Source: Hydrogenophaga sp. RAC07
GTDB taxonomy: Bacteria > Pseudomonadota > Gammaproteobacteria > Burkholderiales > Burkholderiaceae_C
DNA: 64,000 nucleotides
NCBI RefSeq assembly: GCF_001713375.1
Contig: NZ_CP016449.1
Span: forward strand, 2,852,001 to 2,916,000
Direction of reading: 5' to 3'
Part shown: piece by piece, positions 52,752 to 61,891 of the stretch
Numbering within the stretch: the stretch's first letter is position 1
Layout of the letters: each line of letters starts with the position of its first letter
Notes under the pieces: generated by a model
What the model was told of the DNA's origin: nothing
The model's input: only the letters and a program-made list of their open reading frames with translations
Database searches by the model: none
Position numbers and translations under genes: made by a program

Positions 52752-53555
52752 ATGAACTACGCTGACTTTCAATTCCTCAAGTTCGACCACAAGCCCAACG
52801 GCGTGCTGGTCATCACCATCAACCGCCCCGAGGTCATGAATGCCACCAATGGCCGGCTGCACTGGGAGCTGACCAAGATCTGGGGCGTGGTCACTGACGA
52901 TGCCAAGACCAAGGTGGCGGTCATCACCGGCGCGGGCGACCAGGCCTTCTCGGCCGGCGGCGACCTGGAATGGGTGGCCGGCATGGTCGGCAACCCGAAG
53001 GAAATCGCCAACACCATGACCGAGGCTTCGGACGTGGTCTACAACATGATGGCCTGCGACAAGCCCATCATCTCGGCCATCAACGGCGTGGCCGTCGGTG
53101 CCGGTCTGGCAGTCGCCTTCCTGGCCGACATCAGCATCATGGCCGAGGAGGCCAAGATTACCGACGGCCATGTCAAGATCGGCGTCGCCGCCGGCGACCA
53201 CGCAGCCATTCTGTGGCCGCTGCTGTGCGGCATGGCCAAGGCCAAGTACTACCTGATGACGGCCGAGTTCGTGAACGGCAAGGAAGCCGAGCGCATCGGT
53301 CTGGTCAGCCTGTGCGTGCCGCGCGCCGAGCTGATGGACAAGGCCATGGCCGTGGCCAACAAACTGGCCAATGGCAGCCAGCAGGCGATCCGCTTCACCA
53401 AGCGCTCGCTCAACGGCTGGATGAACGTGGCGCGCCCGATCTTCGAGAGCTCGCTGGCGATGGAAATGCTGTGCTTCCTGGGCGAAGACGCCAAGGAGGG
53501 CGTGGCCTCGGTGCGCGAGAAGCGCGCGCCCGAGTTCCCCTCGGCCCAGAACTGA
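52752..53555 (+). CDS. Enoyl-CoA hydratase/isomerase
   Basis: Crotonase-family protein of 267 residues, with VMNATN and [11 protein letters not shown] (about 28-70) and [13 protein letters not shown] near 113. AAGGAG precedes the start. The upstream 57-base gap is T-rich, with TTTTCG repeats. It may hydrate a second enoyl-CoA in the same chain-shortening sequence as the neighbouring dehydrogenase; its substrate is unknown. Confidence 0.9.
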   Translation: MNYADFQFLKFDHKPNGVLVITINRPEVMNATNGRLHWELTKIWGVVTDDAKTKVAVITGAGDQAFSAGGDLEWVAGMVGNPKEIANTMTEASDVVYNMMACDKPIISAINGVAVGAGLAVAFLADISIMAEEAKITDGHVKIGVAAGDHAAILWPLLCGMAKAKYYLMTAEFVNGKEAERIGLVSLCVPRAELMDKAMAVANKLANGSQQAIRFTKRSLNGWMNVARPIFESSLAMEMLCFLGEDAKEGVASVREKRAPEFPSAQN

Positions 53556-53564
53556 TTGAGTTCG

Positions 53565-53591
53565 CTCCTTCTCCCTCTCGGGGAAGGAGCC
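53565..53591 (+). other. Intercistronic hairpin
   Basis: GCTCCTTC and GAAGGAGC, extended by CCC/GGG with one bulged base, form a stem of about 11 base pairs around a TCTC loop. No T run follows, so it is more likely an mRNA-processing or stability element or a repeat-type element than a terminator. It lies between the hydratase and the next dehydrogenase gene. Confidence 0.55.
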
Positions 53592-53622
53592 TGAATTTCC
53601 CAAGTACACAGGAGAACACCCC

Positions 53623-54789
53623 ATGGATTTCGCGCTGACCCAAGAACAACGGATGATCTACGAGTACGGCGACCGTATCTCGAAGCAGTTCGACCACAAT
53701 TACTGGCGCGGCTACGCCAACAAGAACGAACGCCCCACCGAGTTGTACGAGCAGATCACCAACGACGGTTTTCTCGGCATCATGGTGCCCGAAGCCTATG
53801 GCGGTGCCGGCCAGGGCATGACCGAGATGCTGCTGTTCATGGAGGGACTGGCCAACAACGGCATTCCGCTGCTGAACCTGGTGGTCGGACCGACCATGAC
53901 CATGGGTCTGCTGGCCAAGCACGCCAGCGAGGACATGAAGCGCCGCTTTCTGCCGGGCGGCTGCACCGGCGACATCAAGTTCTGCTTCGCCATCACCGAA
54001 CCGAACGCCGGCTCGAACTCGATCGAGATCACCAGCATCGCCAAGTCCGACGGCAAGGGCGGCTTCAAGCTCAACGGCCAGAAGGTCTTCATCACCGACG
54101 CCAACTGCGCCGACTACGCCATGGTCGTGACCCGCACCACAGCGCGCGCTGACGTGAAAAAGAAAACCGACGGCTTCACCATCTTCATGGTCGACATGAA
54201 GAAAAAAGGCATCAGCAAGACGCTGATTGAAGTTGCCTTCCCGGTGCCCGAAACACAATGGCAACTGTTCTTCGACAACGTGGAGCTCACCGAGGCCGAT
54301 GTGCTGGGCGAAGTCGGCAAAGGCTTCAACATCCTGTTCGACACGCTCAACCCCGAGCGCATCATCCTCTCTGGCTTGTGTACCGGTGTCGGGCGCTTCG
54401 CCTTGAAGAAGGCGGTGGCCTACGCCAACGACCGCAAGGTGTTCAACAACACCCCCATCGGCGCCTACCAGGGCGTTCAGCACCCGCTCGCGATAGCCCG
54501 CAGCGAGATCGAGATGGCCTCGCTGATGGCGCTCAAGGCCGCCTGGGCCTTCGACCAGGGTCTGCCTGCCGGGGAGTTTGCCAACATCGCCAAGTACGCG
54601 GGTGCCGAAGCCGGCATCCATGCCGTTGACGCGGCCATCCAGACCCATGGCGGCAACGGTTTCACCAAGGAATACGGCATTTACGACTTGTACGGTCTGG
54701 TGCGGCTGCTGCGCACGGCTCCGTTGAACCGCGAGCTGGTGTTGAACTACATCGCGGAGCATGTGATGGGCCTGCCGCGCTCCTATTGA
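53623..54789 (+). CDS. Acyl-CoA dehydrogenase
   Basis: Acyl-CoA dehydrogenase of 388 residues. ITEPNAGSN near 124 and NGQKVFITDA near 152; the base is probably Glu245 in LNPERII. The C-terminus YIAEHVMGLPRSY matches its paralog at 45670-46836. Good ribosome site (AGGAG) before the ATG. It is followed after 9 bases by a CoA transferase gene. Confidence 0.92.
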   Translation: MDFALTQEQRMIYEYGDRISKQFDHNYWRGYANKNERPTELYEQITNDGFLGIMVPEAYGGAGQGMTEMLLFMEGLANNGIPLLNLVVGPTMTMGLLAKHASEDMKRRFLPGGCTGDIKFCFAITEPNAGSNSIEITSIAKSDGKGGFKLNGQKVFITDANCADYAMVVTRTTARADVKKKTDGFTIFMVDMKKKGISKTLIEVAFPVPETQWQLFFDNVELTEADVLGEVGKGFNILFDTLNPERIILSGLCTGVGRFALKKAVAYANDRKVFNNTPIGAYQGVQHPLAIARSEIEMASLMALKAAWAFDQGLPAGEFANIAKYAGAEAGIHAVDAAIQTHGGNGFTKEYGIYDLYGLVRLLRTAPLNRELVLNYIAEHVMGLPRSY

Positions 54790-54798
54790 CAGGCCACC

Positions 54799-56016
54799 AT
54801 GGGTAACAGCGCTCCCCTGCCCGCCTTTGGTGCCCTGGCCGGCCTGAAGGTGATTGACCTCTCACGCGTGCTCGGTGGCCCGTACTGTGGACAGATTTTG
54901 GCCGACCACGGCGCGCAGGTCATCAAGGTCGAGCCGCCCGCTGGCGACGAGACCCGCGCCTGGGGCCCACCCTTTGCCGACGACGGCACGGCGGCCTACT
55001 ACAACGGCCTGAACCGCAACAAGCGCGACATCGTGATCGACCTGTCCAAGCCCGAAGGGCGCGAGATCGTTCTCAAGCTGCTGGCGGACGCCGACGTGCT
55101 GATCGAGAACTTCAAGATCGGCACGCTGGAGCGCTGGGGCATCGGCTATGAACAAACGCTGCGCGAGCGCTTCCCGCGCCTGATCCACTGCCGGGTCAGC
55201 GGCTTCGGCGCCGATGGGCCGCTCGGCGGCGCGCCTGGCTACGACGCGGTGGCGCAGGCACTGGGCGGCCTGATGAGCGTCAACGGCACGCCGGACACCG
55301 GCCCGCTGCGGGTCGGTGTCCCGGTGGTCGACATCACCACCGGCCTGTCGGCCGTGATAGGCGTGCTACTGGCGGTGATCGAGCGGCAGCGCTCCGGGCG
55401 AGGGCAGTTCGTCGAGGCCACGCTGTACGACACCGCCGTGTCGCTGCTGCATCCGCAAAGTGCAAACTGGTTGCAGTCGGGCCAGACACCCAGGCTCAGC
55501 GGCAATGCGCACTCCAACATCGTGCCCTACGACAAGTTTCCGACCCGGACCTGCGAGGTCTTCCTGGGCATCGGCAACAACGGGCAGTGGAAAAAACTGT
55601 GCGAGTTCCTCGGCCATCCCGACATGGCCAGCGAGCCGCGCTTTGCCACCAACGCCGAGCGTTTTCGCCATCGCGACGAACTGCGTGCCTTGCTAGAGGC
55701 GCAGTTGCAAGAGGTGGATGGCGAACAGCTGTGCCGTGACCTACTGGCCGCCGGTATTCCGGCCGGCGCCGTCAGGGCCATTCCGCAGGTATTGACGGAC
55801 CCCCACACCCTGCATCGGGACATGGTGGTGCAGGTCGAGGGTGTGCCTGGCATCGGCATCCCGGTCAAGCTGTCACGCACACCGGGGCGCGCCCACAGCG
55901 CGCCGCCGCGCTTCGGCCAACATACACGTGAGCTGCTGACGGAGCACGGCTACGGCGCCGCCACCATTGATGCCCTGATCGCACGGGGAAGCATCGTAGA
56001 ACACGTTGCGACATGA
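54799..56016 (+). CDS. CaiB/BaiF family CoA transferase (class III)
   Basis: Class III CoA transferase of 405 residues. LKVIDLSRVLGGPYCGQILADHG lies at the N-terminus in overlapping family segments, LNRNKRD near residue 72 and PGYDAVAQALGG near 146 with the probable catalytic Asp. It activates an acid by CoA transfer and is the second such enzyme in the window. The gene is followed by a 189-base gap that starts the second Liv importer. Confidence 0.92.
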   Translation: MGNSAPLPAFGALAGLKVIDLSRVLGGPYCGQILADHGAQVIKVEPPAGDETRAWGPPFADDGTAAYYNGLNRNKRDIVIDLSKPEGREIVLKLLADADVLIENFKIGTLERWGIGYEQTLRERFPRLIHCRVSGFGADGPLGGAPGYDAVAQALGGLMSVNGTPDTGPLRVGVPVVDITTGLSAVIGVLLAVIERQRSGRGQFVEATLYDTAVSLLHPQSANWLQSGQTPRLSGNAHSNIVPYDKFPTRTCEVFLGIGNNGQWKKLCEFLGHPDMASEPRFATNAERFRHRDELRALLEAQLQEVDGEQLCRDLLAAGIPAGAVRAIPQVLTDPHTLHRDMVVQVEGVPGIGIPVKLSRTPGRAHSAPPRFGQHTRELLTEHGYGAATIDALIARGSIVEHVAT

Positions 56017-56052
56017 ACTCCGCGTGCCAGAGATTAGGGCAAACCCCATATA

Positions 56053-56070
56053 CCTAACTAATGTTAGGTG
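56053..56070. promoter_or_regulatory. Perfect palindrome, TetR-type operator candidate
   Basis: ACCTAAC-N4-GTTAGGT, 18 bases, fully symmetric arms, placed 150 bases upstream of the second livG. The half TTAGTTAG (opposite strand) recurs at 43568-43575 before the FadH operon, so one regulator may control both. No TetR-family gene is present in the window; the regulator would be elsewhere. No convincing -35/-10 pair was found around it. Confidence 0.6.
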
Positions 56071-56205
56071 CAACAATGAAAAACTTTTATGCAGAACAGA
56101 AAATCGGATCGGCAAGCTGTGCACAGGCAGTTGGTCGACCGTGCTATGTCATAGGCACCCTCAGTGATAAACACCATCAATACCAAAGAGCAGCGGCCAA
56201 CTCCG

Positions 56206-57003
56206 ATGAAAGCCAGCAACGCGGCGGCAGTGCCCGCCCTCGAATGCCGAGGGCTGGAGCGGCGATTCGGCGGCCTCGTCGCGTTGAAGGATGCCAATTT
56301 GCGCATTGAGCGTGGAGAGATCTTCGGCTTGGTTGGCCCCAACGGCAGCGGCAAGACGACCATGACCAACGCCATCACCGGCTTCTTTCCACCCCAAGTC
56401 GGCAGCATATGGCTCAATGGCCGCGACATCACCGGCATGGCGCCGCACAAGGTCGCAGCTCTGGGCGTCGCGCGCACGTTCCAGAACCTGGCGCTCTTCA
56501 ACGGCATGAGCGTGCTTGACAACATCCTGCTGGGGCGTCACATCCACATGAAGCCCGGCGTGGCAAAAACCGCCCTCTACTGGTGGCTGGGTCGCAAGGA
56601 TGAGATGGCGAGCCGGCTCAAGGTCGAAGAGATTATCGATTTCCTGCAGCTGCAGAGCGTGCGCGACGAGCTGGTGGACAGCATTCCGATCGGACTGAAA
56701 AAGCGCGTCGAACTGGCACGCGCGTTGGTGGCCGAACCCAGCTTTCTGGTTCTCGACGAACCGATGGCTGGCATGAACCAGGAGGAAAAGGAATACATGG
56801 CCCGTTTTATCCTCGATGCGCGTGCCGAGCGCAATGTCACTGTGCTGCTGATCGAGCACCACATGGATGTGATCACCGGCATCTGCGACCGCATGATGGT
56901 GCTCAGCTATGGTGAAACCATCGGAACCGGTATTCCTGCCGACGTGATGAAGGATGAACGTGTGATCAAGGCCTACCTGGGGGGTGCGCATGCAAAGCAC
57001 TGA
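56206..57003 (+). CDS. livG: ABC transporter ATPase LivG
   Basis: ATPase of 265 residues, with GPNGSGKTT as Walker A near 46 and FLVLDEP as Walker B, and VEHHMD/LIEHHMD downstream. The signature helix reads PIGLKKRVELA instead of LSGGQ, as in LivG proteins of FadD-associated importers. The ATG at 56206 was preferred over an in-frame GTG at 56164. It overlaps the ligase gene, so import and activation are coupled. Confidence 0.92.
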   Translation: MKASNAAAVPALECRGLERRFGGLVALKDANLRIERGEIFGLVGPNGSGKTTMTNAITGFFPPQVGSIWLNGRDITGMAPHKVAALGVARTFQNLALFNGMSVLDNILLGRHIHMKPGVAKTALYWWLGRKDEMASRLKVEEIIDFLQLQSVRDELVDSIPIGLKKRVELARALVAEPSFLVLDEPMAGMNQEEKEYMARFILDARAERNVTVLLIEHHMDVITGICDRMMVLSYGETIGTGIPADVMKDERVIKAYLGGAHAKH

Positions 57004-58933
57004 AACCAATGCTGCCGAGGGCAGCAACACCACATGGGATATGGGCACCGACACCACCCTCATCCACATTCTGGCTCGCAACGCCGAGTTGCTGGGCAAT
57101 CGCGTGGCCATGCGCGAAAAGCACCTGGGAATATGGCAGGAGACCACCTGGTCGCAGATGCTGGATACCACGCTCGCCTGCGCGGCCGGCATGGAAAGCC
57201 TGGGTTTTAGCGCAGAGGATGCCTTGCTGGTCCTGGGCGACAACCGACCCCGGCTCTACATGGGCATGCTCGCGGCCGGCGTGCTGGGCGGCTACGCGAT
57301 GCCCGTCTACTCTACTGCAACACCCGACGAAATCCGTCACTTCATGCATGAGACGCATGTCCGCTTTGTCCTGGCAGAAGACCAGGAGCAAGTCGACAAG
57401 GTGCTTGATCTGGGCGATCAGGGTGCAACGATCAAGAACATCATTTACGACGAGCCACGCGGCTTGACCAACTATTCGAATCCCGGACTGATTTCGTGGG
57501 AAAAGTTGCAGGCCATCGGTGCAGATCGCTTGCGTGCCGAGCCGAAACTGCGAAATGCCTTGATCGAACGGGCGCTGCCCGACGGACCGGCGGTGTTCGT
57601 GCACTCGTCGGGGACCACGGGCAAGCCGAAGGGCGTGGTACTGAGCCACCGCAATTTCCTCGCGGGGGTGCGCAACGCCCATCGCGGGGGCGCCTTCACA
57701 TTTGGCGAGACCATCCTCGCCTATCTGCCCATGGCCTGGGTGGGCGACTTTGCCATCACGGTCGGCGCCGGTGTTGCGCTGCACTTCACCATCAATATCC
57801 CCGAACGCCAGGAAACGGTGCTGCACGACCTGCGCGAGGTGGCTCCCACTTTCTATCTGGCGGCACCCCGCAGCTGGGACAACATGCTGACCACCATCCA
57901 GGTTCGCATGGAGGATTCGACGCCGCTCAAGAAATGGCTCTACGATGTTTTCATGAACTCGGCGCTGGCGTCCGAACGACGCAAGCTCGAGGGAAAACAG
58001 CCCAGCCTGACAGAGCGTCTGAAGCGGCAACTGGGAGAGTGGTTGATCTTCGGACCGATCAAGGACCAGTTGGGCCTCACCCGCCTGCGAGGTGCTTTCA
58101 CCGGCGGCGAGGCCATTGGCGAAGACACTTTTGTTTTTTACCGCGCACTGGGCGTGAAATTGCGACAGTTTTATGGTCAAACTGAAAGCAGCGCCTTCAC
58201 TGCCTTGCAGGACACCGAAGAAGTACGCCTGCACACGGTCGGCAAACCGCTGCCCGGTGTGGAAGTCAAGATCGGCGACAACGGAGAGGTCTTGATTCGC
58301 TCCGGGAGCGTGTTTTCCGGTTACTACAAACTTGAAAATGCCACCCGTGAAGCACTTGAGGACGGCTGGCTGCACACGGGCGATGCAGGTTATATCGAGC
58401 CTGATGGACACATGGTGGTGCTCGGACGGTTGTCGGAGGTGGTGTATACCTCCAAAGGCGAACGCTACATTCCGAACTACATTGAGAACCGCCTCAAATT
58501 CAGTCCGTACATCAAGGATGTGGCCGTGCTCGGGAGCGGCCGCGACACGCTGGCGGCCATCATCTGCATCGACATGGAGCCGGTGGGCCATTGGGCTGAG
58601 GTACGGGGCATTTCCTACATGTCCTATGCCGACCTGTCGCAAAAACCCGAGGTGATCGAACTGGTCACGGCAGCGGTCAAGCGCGTCAACAGCATCCTGC
58701 CAGACGGGTTGAAACTGCATCACTTCGTGTCCTTACACAAGGAGTTCGACCCAGACGACGGAGAGGTCACGCGAACCCGCAAGCTGCGCCGCAACGTGGT
58801 CGAGGAGCGTTATGCGCCCATCATAGATGCGATCTACGGCGGCCAGCAGACGGTCACGATGAAGGCGCAGATCACGTATGAATCCGGTGAAGTCGGCACC
58901 ATCGAGCGCCAACTCTCGGTGCAGGAGATTTAA
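56990..58933 (+). CDS. Long-chain acyl-CoA synthetase, FadD15-like, within the importer operon
   Basis: AMP-forming ligase of 647 residues. The phosphate loop is intact (HSSGTTGKPKG near 208), then YGQTES near 400, GWLHTGDAGYIEPDG near 460, and the C-terminal GEVTRTRKLRR. This is the longer FadD15/long-chain family. It is located between livG and livH, an arrangement common in betaproteobacterial carboxylic-acid importers, and it probably activates the imported acid at the inner face of the membrane. The ATG at 56990 has a G run as ribosome site; GTG at 56984 is also possible. Confidence 0.92.
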   Translation: MQSTETNAAEGSNTTWDMGTDTTLIHILARNAELLGNRVAMREKHLGIWQETTWSQMLDTTLACAAGMESLGFSAEDALLVLGDNRPRLYMGMLAAGVLGGYAMPVYSTATPDEIRHFMHETHVRFVLAEDQEQVDKVLDLGDQGATIKNIIYDEPRGLTNYSNPGLISWEKLQAIGADRLRAEPKLRNALIERALPDGPAVFVHSSGTTGKPKGVVLSHRNFLAGVRNAHRGGAFTFGETILAYLPMAWVGDFAITVGAGVALHFTINIPERQETVLHDLREVAPTFYLAAPRSWDNMLTTIQVRMEDSTPLKKWLYDVFMNSALASERRKLEGKQPSLTERLKRQLGEWLIFGPIKDQLGLTRLRGAFTGGEAIGEDTFVFYRALGVKLRQFYGQTESSAFTALQDTEEVRLHTVGKPLPGVEVKIGDNGEVLIRSGSVFSGYYKLENATREALEDGWLHTGDAGYIEPDGHMVVLGRLSEVVYTSKGERYIPNYIENRLKFSPYIKDVAVLGSGRDTLAAIICIDMEPVGHWAEVRGISYMSYADLSQKPEVIELVTAAVKRVNSILPDGLKLHHFVSLHKEFDPDDGEVTRTRKLRRNVVEERYAPIIDAIYGGQQTVTMKAQITYESGEVGTIERQLSVQEI

Positions 58934-58936
58934 ATT

Positions 58937-59824
58937 ATGGATTTTTCACTGTTTGCCGAATTGGCCATCAATGGCGCGCTGTCGGGGCTCATGTATTCAC
59001 TGGTCGCCATGGGCATCGTGATCATCTACAAGTCATCCTCGGTGCCTAACCTGGCGCAAGGTGCGATGACCATGCTGGGTGCCTATGTCGTGCTGGCCAT
59101 CGCCAATGGATTGGGCGTGTCGATGTGGATCGCCATCCCGCTGGCCATGGGAACGATGTTCTTTGTCGGAATGGGCATCGAGCGGGTGGCGTTGCGCCGG
59201 CTGGCGGGCCGCCCCATCATCATGATCCTGATGATGACACTGGGGCTGGACATCTTTATACGCGCGACAACAATGGCCATCTGGGGCGGCTCTGGCCTTC
59301 CGCTGTCCATTGGCATCAGCGACGACCCGCTGTTTCTGGGGCCGGTGCTGCTCAGTCGGGCTTATGTGGTGGGCGCCGTGGTGGCCATCGCGCTGTTTTT
59401 GGTCTTGATGTTCTTCTTTCGCACGCGCAGGGGCATTGTTCTGCGCGCCATCTCCGACGATTACATCGCATCGTGGTCGATCGGTATTTCGGTTGAACGC
59501 GGGGTGGCGTTTTCCTGGGCCATGTCCTCGGTTCTGGCCACCACGGCCGGCGTGTTGTGGGGCTCGGTTCAAGGGGTCAGCCAGGCGCTGGCGCTGCTTT
59601 TGCTCAAGGGCTTGACCGTCGCAGTTTTGGGCGGTCTTGACAGCATCGGCGGCGCCATTCTGGCCGGCTTGCTGCTGGGCCTTCTTGAAGGCGTTGCATC
59701 TGGCTATCTCGACCCCTTGGTTGGCGGTGGTAGCCGCGACCTGGTGGTTGCCACAATACTGATTCTGACCATCCTGATTCGGCCGCATGGCCTGTTCGGG
59801 CGCCACGACATTGAAAGGATCTGA
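58937..59824 (+). CDS. livH: Branched-chain-type ABC transporter permease LivH
   Basis: Permease of 295 residues with multiple membrane segments. The usual LivH signature is modified: GIVIIYKSSSVPNLAQGAM near 28, in which the GH of the standard motif is changed to AQG. GGLDSIGGA near 232 is the coupling motif. It starts 3 bases after the ligase stop. Its partner LivM follows after 5 bases. Confidence 0.93.
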   Translation: MDFSLFAELAINGALSGLMYSLVAMGIVIIYKSSSVPNLAQGAMTMLGAYVVLAIANGLGVSMWIAIPLAMGTMFFVGMGIERVALRRLAGRPIIMILMMTLGLDIFIRATTMAIWGGSGLPLSIGISDDPLFLGPVLLSRAYVVGAVVAIALFLVLMFFFRTRRGIVLRAISDDYIASWSIGISVERGVAFSWAMSSVLATTAGVLWGSVQGVSQALALLLLKGLTVAVLGGLDSIGGAILAGLLLGLLEGVASGYLDPLVGGGSRDLVVATILILTILIRPHGLFGRHDIERI

Positions 59825-59829
59825 AGGTC

Positions 59830-60903
59830 ATGCTATTTCGTCAATCAGGAATTTTCCATACCAATTACGCCAACGCGCGCTCGCTTTTTCCGCTCCCCGC
59901 GGATCGCTGGATGATCGGCTTGTTGCTGGCCTTTGCGTTAACTGCGCCATTCACCATGAGCACGCTCGTCCTCAGCACCCAGTTGTTACCGTGGCTGGTG
60001 TGGACTGCGGCCGTGCTCGGCTTGAACCTGATCCTGGGCTGGACCGGGCAGTTCCACTTCGGCTATGCCGCCATCATGGGCATCGGCGCCTACACGGCGG
60101 TGCACGGCGTACGCAACGGCATTCCCTGGGAGATCGCGATGGTGCTCGGCGGCGTGATGGCCGCTGTGATCGGCATCGTTTTCGCTTTCGCGGCGCTGCG
60201 CGTGAAAGGCCTGTATCTGGCGCTCAGCACGCTGGCCCTGCAGTTCGTGATGGACTGGGTGATCTCCCACGTGCCGGCCATCAGCGGCGGCACCCAGGCC
60301 ACACTGCAGGCACCTGACATCAACCTGCTCGGCCAGGCCATCACCTCGGATACCGGACTCTATTACGTGGCGCTGGGCTGGTGCCTGATCGTCACCGTGT
60401 TCATGCTCAACTTGCGCCGCACCGGGCTTGGCCGCGCGCTCATTGCGGTGCGTGAAAAGGACTTCGCTGCGGCGGTCATTGGCGTGCACAGCCTGTATTA
60501 CAAGCTGGTGGCGTTCGCCACCTCGTCCTTCATTGGCGGCATCAGCGGCGCCATCCTGATCTTCACCTTCTACCGAGCAGCCACACCGGAGCAATTTGCC
60601 GTCAATGTCTCCATCGAGTTGCTGGCCATGGTGATCGTCGGCGGACTGGGCAGCATCATCGGCAGCTATTTTGGGGCCGCCTTCATTCTGTTGATGCCCG
60701 GCCTGATGAACAGTCTGATCGGCTGGCTGGCGCAGCTCCTGGGCATCTCGCTCGGGATCGAAACGCTGGCCCACATTCCACATGCGGTTTATGGCGCGCT
60801 GATCATTATTTTCCTGCTGGTTGAGCCTATGGGGCTGGGCAAGATGTACACCAATCTGCGCAACTACCTGCTGGTCTGGCCCTTCGGCTACGCCCGAAAG
60901 TAA
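59830..60903 (+). CDS. livM: Branched-chain-type ABC transporter permease LivM
   Basis: Permease of 357 residues. LNLILGWTGQFHFGYAAIMGIGAY near 62, in overlapping family segments, corresponds to the LivM signature, and GGLGSIIGSYFGA near 270 is the coupling motif. An N-terminal extension of about 35 polar residues precedes the first membrane segment. It belongs to the second importer and is preceded by a close ribosome site (GAAGG). Confidence 0.93.
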   Translation: MLFRQSGIFHTNYANARSLFPLPADRWMIGLLLAFALTAPFTMSTLVLSTQLLPWLVWTAAVLGLNLILGWTGQFHFGYAAIMGIGAYTAVHGVRNGIPWEIAMVLGGVMAAVIGIVFAFAALRVKGLYLALSTLALQFVMDWVISHVPAISGGTQATLQAPDINLLGQAITSDTGLYYVALGWCLIVTVFMLNLRRTGLGRALIAVREKDFAAAVIGVHSLYYKLVAFATSSFIGGISGAILIFTFYRAATPEQFAVNVSIELLAMVIVGGLGSIIGSYFGAAFILLMPGLMNSLIGWLAQLLGISLGIETLAHIPHAVYGALIIIFLLVEPMGLGKMYTNLRNYLLVWPFGYARK

Positions 60904-60913
60904 AAACGACATC

Positions 60914-61765
60914 ATGGCGACTGACAACTTGACTTCCACCCCAACGCTGATGCAAAACCAGTCTGCGGAACCTGCCTTGATATTGTCACTGAACAATGTC
61001 GAGGTCATCTACGATCATGTATCGCTCGCCATCAAGGGCGTTTCGATCGATGTGCCGCAAGGCGCCATGGTGGCACTGCTGGGCGCCAACGGCGCTGGCA
61101 AAAGCACGACGCTGAAGTCGATCAGTGGCCTGCTGCGCCCTGAGCGCGGCCTGGTAACCCGCGGTGAGGTGCAATTCCTGGGTCAGAACATCGATGCACT
61201 GGCGCCGCAGGAGCGCGTCAAGCTCGGTATCGTGCATGTGCTGGAAGGGCGGCGTGTGTTCGAACACATGACGCCTGACGAAAACCTGGTGGCGGCCTCG
61301 GCTGTTCGTGGCACCCGCCAAGACATGCTGCGTAACAAGGATATGGTTTACAGCTACTTCCCGCGCTTGCATCAGCGGCGCACCGCGCAGTCCGGCTACC
61401 TGTCAGGCGGCGAGCAGCAGATGCTGGCCATTGGCCGTGCCTTGATGACGCAACCCAAGCTGCTGATGCTTGACGAGCCGAGTCTTGGTCTCGCGCCTTT
61501 TCTGGTGGCCGAGATTTTCGACATTGTTCGGCGCATCAACAAGGAAGAAGGCCTGTCCGTTCTGCTGGTGGAACAAAACGCAATTGCAGCTTTAGAGGTC
61601 GTCTCGCATGGCTATCTGATCGAGAACGGACGCGTGGTGATGCATGACAGCGCAGAAGCCATGAAGAAAAACCCGGACATCCAGGAGTTCTATCTAGGAG
61701 GCACCGAAGGGCGAAGCTTCCATGACATCAAACACTATAGTCGGCGCAAACGCTGGCTCACCTGA
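60914..61765 (+). CDS. livF: ABC transporter ATPase LivF
   Basis: ATPase of 283 residues with GANGAGKST, LSGGEQQMLAIGRALM, LLMLDEP and VEQNAIAA, all canonical. It has an N-terminal extension of about 20 residues and a C-terminal tail of about 25 residues rich in basic amino acids (HYSRRKRW), unusual for LivF. The ATG at 60914 is 10 bases after livM; the frame is open upstream only by chance. It completes the second importer. Confidence 0.93.
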   Translation: MATDNLTSTPTLMQNQSAEPALILSLNNVEVIYDHVSLAIKGVSIDVPQGAMVALLGANGAGKSTTLKSISGLLRPERGLVTRGEVQFLGQNIDALAPQERVKLGIVHVLEGRRVFEHMTPDENLVAASAVRGTRQDMLRNKDMVYSYFPRLHQRRTAQSGYLSGGEQQMLAIGRALMTQPKLLMLDEPSLGLAPFLVAEIFDIVRRINKEEGLSVLLVEQNAIAALEVVSHGYLIENGRVVMHDSAEAMKKNPDIQEFYLGGTEGRSFHDIKHYSRRKRWLT

Positions 61766-61824
61766 AACTAGTTTCTCGTAGCATGGACACCTCCACATCG
61801 CGTCGAGCTCTCGCATTAAGTCTT

Positions 61825-61891
61825 GGGCACGACCGGCATGCCTACTACAGACTGCATTTCACCCCGTGCTAGCTAAACAGGAGACATCACC
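61825..61891 (+). repeat. Duplicated leader, copy A
   Basis: The 67 bases before the first tandem binding-protein gene are strongly similar to the 71 bases before the second (63171-63241). A core of about 20 identical bases (from ACAGACTGCATTTCACC) and the ribosome-site region are conserved. It shows that the gene duplication included its leader. Confidence 0.8.
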
